Shown piece after piece: positions 56,484 through 64,000 of a DNA stretch of 64,000 nt. Where the stretch lies: the NCBI RefSeq assembly GCF_000143535.2, contig NC_037310.1, forward strand, positions 1,116,001 through 1,180,000, read 5' to 3'. Origin of the DNA: Botrytis cinerea B05.10 (Eukaryota > Ascomycota > Leotiomycetes > Helotiales > Sclerotiniaceae). Below the pieces are notes generated by a model. The model worked only from the letters and a program-made list of their open reading frames with translations, ran no database searches and was not told the origin of the DNA. Positions within the stretch are counted from its first letter, which is position 1. Every line of letters begins with the position of its first letter. A program made the translations under genes and the position numbers.

Positions 56484-59168
56484 ATGTCTACCACAAGAAT
56501 CTCAACACCGAAAAGGTCCCCCAAAAAATCGACTTTTGTCAAAACTGGAATCTTGACCACCAAATCAACGCCCAATCTCAACGCCTCCTATAATTTGGCA
56601 TTACTACAAGCTTCAGGAGCTACACCCGTTCCTGCATATCCTTCCAATAACGGTCAAAGTTTTGCCCTAAATAATCCTAGGTCGCAACCGTCTCGACAAG
56701 TCTCACTCGCTTCCCTTACCTCGAATTCACTTGCGACAATCCCGGATGCAAGCAAGAGATACCCTCTTTCTACAGTCTTTGATGAGGATATGCCAACAGT
56801 AGGCAACATGCCGCCATACACACCTGCTCGAGTTGGCGGTGGACCGGAAGAACTAGAGGTTGGTGATATAGTCGATGTGCCAGGTAACATGTATGGTATC
56901 GTCAAATTTGTTGGCAGTGTGCAAGGCAAAAAGGGTGTATTTGCTGGGGTAGAATTAAGTGAAACGTTTGCTTCGAAAGGGAAAAACAATGGCGATGTCG
57001 AAGGGTGAGAGATTCAAGCAATAACCTCTGCAGACAATGAACTGATTGATGTTCGATCCAGAATTCAATACTTTGACACAACCATCGATGGTGCTGGGAT
57101 TTTTCTTCCAGTCAACAGGGCGAAGAGACGTAGCACCCCTTCGTCGCATGATGAGTCATTTCCCCTTTCACCGGCGTCTCCATCGATGGGCAATAGGGCT
57201 GGGAGATTAGGATCTGAATTAAATGGTCAGCCAACACCTTTGTTACCAAAATTCGGTCAATCTGTTGGTCCAGGCAGAGCGGCAAACCCATATGTCCAAA
57301 AAACACGTCCATCCATGGCTACACCTACCACCTCAAGACCGGAATCACCAGTTCGAAGAGCAGCCAATGCCAACCCATCATTAAATACACCTGCACAAAG
57401 AGTCCCATCTCGATATGCAAGCCCTGCGCAGGCAAACTTTGGACAGAGCGTTAGAGGAACACAAGATTCTAGAGATCCAAGTAAGAAAGTTGGCTACACC
57501 CCCCGAAATGGCATGAAAACACCAATACCTCCACGAAGTGTTTCTGCACTTGGAACGGGGAATAGACCTGCACCAATGAACTCGATGAATTTCAGTGATG
57601 AAGAGACACCTCCTGCAGAGATTGCACGTACGGCAACAAACGGAAGCGTAGGCTCAGTCTCTTCTTTCAACGCGAAATTACGTCCAGCATCAAGATCCGC
57701 ATCGCGTACAACTTCCAGGGCTACCGACGACGAATTTGAGCGATTGAGAAGTTTGTTAGAAGATCGCGATAGGGAAATAAAAGAACAGGCTTCTATTATA
57801 GAAGACATGGAGAAAACTCTCAGTGAAGCACAATCGTTGATGGAGAACAATAACGAGAACGCAAGTGGTAGACATAGTCAGGGAAGTGTGGATGACAAGG
57901 ACGCAACACAGTTGAGAGCAATAATACGTGAAAAGAACGACAAAATCGCCATGCTGACTGCCGAGTTTGATCAGCATCGAGCTGATTTCAGAAGCACGAT
58001 AGACACGCTCGAAATGGCCGGTGCGGAAACCGAGCGAGTGTACGACGAGCGCATGCGTGTTCTCGTAATGGAGCTCGATACAATGCACGAGAATAGTCAT
58101 GATGTAAAGCACGTTGCTGTACAACTGAAACAGCTAGAAGAGCTCGTTCAGGAGCTCGAGGAAGGTCTTGAAGATGCACGACGTGGTGAAGCCGAAGCTC
58201 GGGGAGAAGTTGAGTTCTTGCGTGGAGAGGTTGAAAGAACTCGATCTGAACTCCGCCGCGAGCGAGAGAAGACTGCCGAAGCTCTTAGCAACGCAAATTC
58301 TCCTACGAGCGCAAGTGCGGAAACACATTCCAAAGAGATTGCTCAGAGAGATGACGAGATTCGTGGATTGAAAGCCATCATCCACTCGCTCAGCAGAGAT
58401 GCCATACCTGATGGGAATTTCTCGGATCATGAGGCAACACCAAATATTCTACGACCTGGACTAAACCGAAGTCGAACAGAAAGTGCTTCGGTTTCTGAGG
58501 AGGAGCGCCGTACTCGGGAAAAGCTAGAGCGAGAAGTGAGTGAGCTTCGTGCTCTCGTCGAAAGCAAAGACAATAAAGAAGAACAAATGGAGCGCGAGTT
58601 GGAGGGATTGCGAAGAGGAAGTGTTAGCAATCCTACTACGCATCGTACTAGTGCCATGAGCAGCGGAACTGTGACTCAGGATAGGAATTCTCTCCAAGAC
58701 AATAAGAGCACAGTTGTAAGCTGGCGAGAACGTGGTGCCTCAGATGCTCGCCGCTACAATCTGGATTCAATGCCAGAGAATGACAGCTACTCCTCTGCAG
58801 CTGAGGATTTCTGTGAATTATGCGAAACCTCAGGTCATGATGTTCTACATTGCCCGATGTTTGGCCCCAATGGTAACAGCAGCAATTCTAAGGATGAGTC
58901 ACCTAAACAGCAACGAACAGGAAAAGACGTTGTCATGGAGGGACTTAAATTATCACCCAAACCTTCTCAAGAAGAATACAAACCGGCGCCGTTAGCGCCA
59001 GCTAAGAAGTCGCCTGATGCGTCGCCTATCAAGACTGTTCCCAACCTTATGGAACCAGGACCTGCCCCAGGAAAGGAAAGTGGAGTAATCAACATGGATA
59101 AATGGTGCGGTGTATGTGAAAGAGATGGACATGACAGTATTGATTGTCCTTTTGAAGATGCTTTTTAG
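56484..59168 (+). CDS. CAP-Gly microtubule plus-end protein (CLIP-170/Bik1 type), 875 aa
   Basis: Two exons: 56484-57004 and 57062-59168; the 57-bp intron splits the CAP-Gly domain (DVEG/IQYFDT). The start is ATG 56484 (MSTTRISTPKRSPKK). The CAP-Gly domain lies at about residues 123-185, with GKKGVFAGVEL and the signature GKNNG at 166-170. A Ser/Pro-rich linker follows, then a long coiled coil (for example FERLRSLLEDRDREIKEQAS, LKQLEELVQELEEGLEDARR). At the C-terminus there are two CCHC zinc knuckles, CELCETSGHDVLHC and CGVCERDGHDSIDC (C-x2-C-x4-H-x4-C), as in CLIP-170. The protein should track growing microtubule ends and recruit dynein-pathway factors. The EF/F tail (FEDAF) resembles the EEY-like ends of tubulin partners only loosely. 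Confidence 0.9.
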
Positions 59169-59688
59169 GAGACTACTGCTTTCGATGTTTCAGGATAAGC
59201 AGTCACAACGACGACTTTTTTCATAGATTTTCTTTGTTAATCATAGGCAAGGCCGCATTGCATTGCAGGAGCGTAATCCGTCTGCGATATACCCTTTCGG
59301 TTCTCTGTTTGAAGTATGCTTTTCAAGCGATAAGTTTAGAGGGGAAGATGATGTTTTTACGAGGATTGAATGAGATGGATGAATGCAGGCTAAATCGGGG
59401 AAGGGGGAGGGAAGACAAACATGAGTTGAACGGACGTAATGATCATGTAGTATACTTTGTCAAATTAATGATCCAAATGCAGCATTTTATTCTAGATGGA
59501 GGTGCTCCTCATTTCCTCGCATGTGAAATGTGAAATGTTTATTGTTAATTGATTATGGTGTTGAAAATTTATGCAGAGATGAAATTGTCTCAGTAATTTA
59601 AACAGTAAGTCCGAAGGGCTTTCAGAACGCCGCCTCCAACGCCTAGGTACATTTATCTCTCGACTTGAGATATTAAAACTAATCCTCA
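59169..59688. other. Convergent intergenic spacer
   Basis: Spacer between the stops of the CAP-Gly gene and of the minus-strand oxidoreductase gene. No feature seen beyond probable 3' untranslated sequence. Confidence 0.4.
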
Positions 59689-60631
59689 TCATGACTGTTC
59701 GGATCCACACGTGACTCTTACCAATTCCTCCAATTCTCCTAGCGTCATCTCCTTGATTCCGAATACACTGTTATGCACGCGCTCAAAACTACCCCCGAAA
59801 TCGAAACTTGAGTCCGAATCTGAGCTTACATCGGTGCGAATATCCCATTCTTGACCGGGTGTGAGTGATTGGGCAACTGACAACAGTTTTTCATGAGAGA
59901 TATCAATATCCTTGATGCGGATAGGACGATTTGCCGTTTCGCGCGGGTGTGTGAGAATTCTCCGGACGGCTTTTGAAAGACTGTGAAGGGTGGTGAGGGA
60001 GATGGGGACGGTTTTCGATTGGGGATGGAGTGTTGCGGCGCGGTTTTGGAAATCGAAGAATAGGTTGTTCTTGAGCGATAGTTCGAGGATGGGGTTGCTG
60101 AAGACGAGGGTGTAGCTCAGAGAGGTTTGGGTGGCTTGCTCTTTGAGGTATTCTTCGATGGCGATTTTTTGGGCGAAGATCTGGTTGCTGTGGCAGTGCT
60201 GCTGCATGCGGGCGGAGTAGAAATCATAGCTGTATTCTGAGGGGAGGAATCGGTGCACGTGGGCTTGGATGCAGGCGTCTATGAGATTCTTTTGGATGGG
60301 GATGGCGGTCGGAGAGAGGGTGGAGATGAGTGCGTCTTGATTGGTTAGGGCTTGGGTGAGGGAGGTGAGAGAGGTGTAGTCGACTTGGACTACTTTGAGC
60401 GCGGGAGCGGATAGCGATTGGTAGGTGGTGGAATCGCGGGTTAGGATTGTGATGTCGAAGAGTTCGGATTTTAGAAGCTCGGTCACGATGGCTTGGCCGA
60501 TTGGGCCGGATGCCTGGGGTTTGTTATTTGAGAGGGGTTGTGGAGAAGGGGAATGGGGATGGGAATGGGAATGGGAATGGGGGACTAACGCCGGCTACCG
60601 CGACTTTTTGGGGGGCTATGTCGAATGGCAT
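59689..60631 (-). CDS. NmrA-like / isoflavone-reductase-like oxidoreductase, 288 aa
   Basis: Two exons: 60631-60590 (14 codons) and 60513-59689. The first exon is needed to complete the nucleotide-binding motif: VAVAGASGPIGQAIVTELL is split by the intron, giving a GxxGxxG Rossmann loop. Further family features are DITILTRDSTTYQ, DALISTLSP, KNLIDACIQAHVHRFLPSEY and the C-terminal MTLGELEELVRVT. Members bind NAD(P)H and include phenylpropanoid reductases and the redox-sensing regulator NmrA. The active-site Lys expected in true reductases is not evident, so either role is possible. The intron contains four CCCATT units. Confidence 0.88.
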
Positions 60632-61645
60632 GATGAGAAATTCGCGATTCGAGTAGATGTGAATGGATACAATAATGTGAGCGCTCAGGAGGTTATGAGG
60701 AGAAAAATTCTAGATAGAAAATAGTTCTTGGGATATCCTCTCTGGGCTTTTTATACCATATATTTTTTTTTTGCAACTGGTCATGTCTGGTTGCGCAGAA
60801 TATGGGCTGATGAAATCACACCACTGAGTGTTCCGATTCTTCAACGCCTAAGAATCAGCACCATGCTTGAGTTTATAAATTGCATCGCTCTTGGCCGGAT
60901 GGACATCACGTTTATTAGTCGTGGGTGCATTTTGTCGATTGGCGTAATGAATGGTTCGATGATACATTTTTTCCCCAGCCTTCCCCCCCCCCGTCCTGTG
61001 TATCACTCATTCTTGCTGGTTCGGGTTTTTATTCTCCAGTCTGGGCGTGGACAGAGGGGCAAAAGCAGTAATTCCGCGATGTATCAACACAATTTGCATC
61101 TCTCCTTTTTTTTCTGTTTGAAGAAAAAGTTCAGCTTTTATTAATCAGACAGTAATAAGTTGGCTGTTGTATCTATCGGGTGGTTGTCGATATAACATAA
61201 GGTTATGCTAGAACCAATAGGGGATAGTGGAACGATTAGCTCCCAAAGCTCTTGCTCGCTTGCTGAGCACTACTTATAATCTACCTATAGGTAGGTAGTA
61301 TCATCTAACATTCATTCATTGACAGTAGTTTCCTATTCTGTTTTACAAGATCCAGAATCCATAGTACCTCCTCAAAATAATTCAAAATGGCATTGATATT
61401 TATTTACTCACCTCGTCGCATTTTCCTTCACTCATCCCACAATCTTCATCCCTCACAATCCATACCCGATTAGATTTTTTGGAAGAAATAGTTGATATAT
61501 CCTCACTCGACTTTTTGATTTGTTCATTCTTCTCTGGTTTTGGGAAGCAAACTGAAAGCATATGAAACTCCAACGTAGCAGTTTTGGTTGTACAAAGAAT
61601 ATCGTCTTCTACGAACTTGGTCAATCTTGTTAACTTGAGATCAAG
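60632..61645. other. Divergent intergenic region
   Basis: Promoters of the oxidoreductase and of the E2-like gene. It holds a variant of the palindromic motif (CTACCTATAGGTAG) at about 61280-61293. No gene is supported. Confidence 0.4.
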
Positions 61646-63691
61646 ATGGCAGAGGATCCCGAGGGCTTGGATACTTGGGTTGACGTCAGGGAGGAACTTG
61701 GGTTGAATCAACCGTCTATGTCTATGTCCACGTCCAATCCGAATCCTGGTACCAAAACAACTCCATCCTGTGGTGAGAAATTATCGAAGATTCGGAATAT
61801 GCATAAGGTCCTTGTCCATCGAGCCATCCGAGCTTATTTTGGTGAAATGCCACTCAGCGTATTGAAGGTTAGTAGGGAAAAGGAACCGTATGATCGTACC
61901 AGGAATCTATGCTTAGAATACGAAGCTGTTCATGCCGATAGTACAACTCCTTATCTTAGTGTCTGTCCTGCTTCTCTTTATAGTGCTAAAGTTGGTGGGC
62001 TTGGATCTGCTGTGGATCTCACAAATGCAATCGCCTGCATTGAAGGGCCCTCGGAGAGTCCATATGCTGGGGGTATCTTCTTTCTGCACATTTATTTTCC
62101 TATTCAATATCCTGAAAGTCCTATGAAAGTGCGCTTCTTGACACAGATTCATCACCCGAATATCAGTACAGATGAAGATCTCTACTTGCCCAGTATTGCA
62201 GTTGAATGGCCTCTGAAGAAATCTTTACATGAAGTTCTTTCGTCGATATTCTCAATTCTTAGCAAGCCCGAGTTGGATGATCATTTCATACCTGAGATTG
62301 CGAAGGAGTATATTGATGACTACAAGGGGTTCTTCGAGAAGGCAACAATTTCTACAAGCAAACATGCGTCGAAGGAGAGACTAGACGTGGGAAAATTGGT
62401 GTTAGATTGGATACAAGACTACGTGTCACTTGATTACGAAATTGCATCGTGTCACAAGGCTCTCTTGTTATGGCGTCAGAATATATGGGAGGCATTACCA
62501 AAAGATGGTAGTGTCGAAGACGTCGAATTGCAATGCGTCATACCAGACTCTGCCATAGTGACTATATCTAAGAACTTGAGGAGATTGTGTACTGGAGAAG
62601 TTGGACTTGAAGGAATTGACTTGAGTGGATGGGATAAGTGTGATCAGTATATAAGAGATCATTCTAAGTCTTCGCTTGGAAATACACTGGTTTTAGTGTG
62701 GCTCATGCTCCAAAAAGAAAAGAGAGGTATCATAGACAATGATTACATGCTTCCTGGCTGGGCCCCAAACATTACTGTTGAAACATGTCAGCTTTTTCTG
62801 AGGCAGTGGCGAGATGAAGTATGGGGAGCGTACCCAGAGGATACCTTCAACGATCTTCAATCTGTCATACCAGATTCTGCTATCGTCACCATATCTAACA
62901 ATCTGGAAAAATTAGGCTACGGTCATATCAAACTTGAGCATTTGGACTTGCGGGAATGGGACTACAGCACTGAGTTTATAGATGAAGGAAATGAATTTGG
63001 TCTTCGGAATTTGCTACAAAACATATGGGAGGAGTTCGGCGAGGCAAAAGAGAAGACTAAAAATATAGCTGTTCCAGGACGCAGTCATGATTCCAGTGCT
63101 AAAGGTCCCAAGCCTCCCCGGGGACTACAACTTCTCGGTTTCAAGATTGCAAGTTATAAATTCAATCAGAAATCATTTTCTTCAAGAAGCCGTCTCCTTT
63201 CTCATAGGGCTAGAATCTTAAAGTCCAAACAAGAACCACGGATTACAAAAAGTGATCAGAACTCCAAGGCTAAAAATTCAAAGTCCAAGCAGAGATTACA
63301 AACCAAGACAAGTGCTTCTGGCGCCAAAGCTGACAGCTCAAGTTCTGGTCAGGGATCAGGAGTTGCAAAAGGCGGACTCGGCTCAGAGATTGGAAGCTCG
63401 AATTCTAACAAGCGACCACAAATTACGCGAAATAATCTTGTTACCAATATTCAAGGTTTAGCCTTTGAAGTCGAAGAACTAGACTTTCCAATTTCGAAAG
63501 ATGATCTCAGACCTATGGCTGAAGATTTAAGCTTTAACATCGAGGAACTAGACTTACCAAATTCGAGAGATGAACTCAGATCCATGGCTGGAGGTTTAAA
63601 GACTAGCCAGGAATTACAAGCTACAGGAGGCGAGGAGACCAGCAAGGGTCTCAAGGGAGGCAGTAAAGGCAAGGGCCCTGGTACAAGTTGA
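61646..63691 (+). CDS. UBC-fold protein lacking the catalytic Cys, with two copies of an unrecognised domain, 681 aa
   Basis: A single exon runs from ATG 61646 to TGA 63689-63691. Residues about 110-232 align with ubiquitin-conjugating enzymes: GPSESPYAGGIFFLHIYFP, PMKVRFLTQIHHPNI (the HPN motif, 170-172), then W188 and PELDDHFIPEIAKEY. At the place of the active Cys, eight residues after the HPN Asn, there is Tyr180 (DEDLYLP). It should therefore not form an E2 thioester, like UEV proteins. Two related segments of about 85 residues follow, at about 269-354 and 381-462, each with LWRQ/LRQW, IPDSAIVTIS and W.. elements. A basic Ser/Lys-rich stretch (about 480-600) and two copies of an EELD-containing 25-residue unit (about 605-653) end the protein. 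A ubiquitin-binding or scaffold role is an inference. Confidence 0.8.
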   Translation: MAEDPEGLDTWVDVREELGLNQPSMSMSTSNPNPGTKTTPSCGEKLSKIRNMHKVLVHRAIRAYFGEMPLSVLKVSREKEPYDRTRNLCLEYEAVHADSTTPYLSVCPASLYSAKVGGLGSAVDLTNAIACIEGPSESPYAGGIFFLHIYFPIQYPESPMKVRFLTQIHHPNISTDEDLYLPSIAVEWPLKKSLHEVLSSIFSILSKPELDDHFIPEIAKEYIDDYKGFFEKATISTSKHASKERLDVGKLVLDWIQDYVSLDYEIASCHKALLLWRQNIWEALPKDGSVEDVELQCVIPDSAIVTISKNLRRLCTGEVGLEGIDLSGWDKCDQYIRDHSKSSLGNTLVLVWLMLQKEKRGIIDNDYMLPGWAPNITVETCQLFLRQWRDEVWGAYPEDTFNDLQSVIPDSAIVTISNNLEKLGYGHIKLEHLDLREWDYSTEFIDEGNEFGLRNLLQNIWEEFGEAKEKTKNIAVPGRSHDSSAKGPKPPRGLQLLGFKIASYKFNQKSFSSRSRLLSHRARILKSKQEPRITKSDQNSKAKNSKSKQRLQTKTSASGAKADSSSSGQGSGVAKGGLGSEIGSSNSNKRPQITRNNLVTNIQGLAFEVEELDFPISKDDLRPMAEDLSFNIEELDLPNSRDELRSMAGGLKTSQELQATGGEETSKGLKGGSKGKGPGTS

Positions 63692-64000
63692 TGAATGAAC
63701 TGCGTAATGATGATGTACTACCGGGTAGACTGCTACCATCATGATCACCATTCCTCGCTACAACATGGAAGAACATATCTATATGAACATAAACCGACTT
63801 CCTTGTGCAGAAATAGTCACAATGATAGTACCAATTCAACACGAAAATTCTGTCTCAGGGATAAGATCGAATTTTTCTATATGAACAAGTCAACTCATGC
63901 GATTATCCGATATTCGATCGTTTGATTTTTTCATTTTTTAAGTCGTCTTTTTTTTTAAACTAAAATAATGTAAGTTTCTCTGGGTATTGAGCAGACACAC
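63692..64000. other. Downstream flank to window edge
   Basis: A short T-rich stretch and nothing that I can assign; probably the 3' sequence of the E2-like gene. Confidence 0.35.

Noticed and set aside
1..64000. CRISPR arrays, operons and ribosome-binding sites
   Set aside because: The window is eukaryotic nuclear DNA with introns; tandem repeats here have no spacer pattern.

Overview
This window looks like nuclear DNA of a filamentous ascomycete. The genes carry short introns of about 45-110 bp with GTAAGT/GTATGT donors. There is a dispersed 5S rRNA gene, and the protein families are typical of Pezizomycotina (Arp6, Nop14, Prp39, Kar9, GH71, Dal5-type transporters, Fungal_trans_2 regulators). 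Gene style suggests Leotiomycetes (Botrytis/Sclerotinia relatives), but that is an inference and no marker gene here proves it. All exon boundaries were worked out by eye from splice signals and reading frame.

Layout. 1-6.4 kb: the 3' end of an unidentified gene, a decayed alpha/beta-hydrolase-like gene broken across frames, and two divergent orphan genes with Ser/Arg-rich tails. 8.3-17.5 kb: PRP39 (U1 snRNP), a Dal5-type MFS transporter, a GCIP-domain gene sharing a short divergent promoter with ARP6 (SWR1 complex), and a secreted cupin. 17.5-19.5 kb: a tract packed with simple repeats. 19.5-25.7 kb: a cytochrome-b2-type L-lactate dehydrogenase and a KAR9-family protein with a coding minisatellite. 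28-30 kb: a Fungal_trans_2 regulator with no visible zinc cluster. 31.3-33.1 kb: two very small Cys-rich, metallothionein-like genes on the minus strand. 33-41.7 kb: a gene-poor region with homopolymer G runs, one intact 5S rRNA gene and a degenerate 5S copy. 41.7-54.7 kb: a GH71 alpha-1,3-glucanase, NOP14, a DPP-V-type S9 peptidase, a single-pass membrane protein and a conserved membrane-anchored protein. 56.5-63.7 kb: a CLIP-170/Bik1-type CAP-Gly protein, an NmrA-like oxidoreductase and an unusual protein with an E2-like (UBC) fold.

Most genes are unlinked housekeeping functions: splicing, ribosome assembly, chromatin remodelling and microtubule plus-end tracking (both a Kar9 and a CLIP-170 homologue are present). 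The most unusual items are the 681-residue pseudo-E2, where Tyr replaces the catalytic Cys and two copies of an unrecognised domain follow, and the pair of tiny Cys-rich genes beside the gene-poor region.
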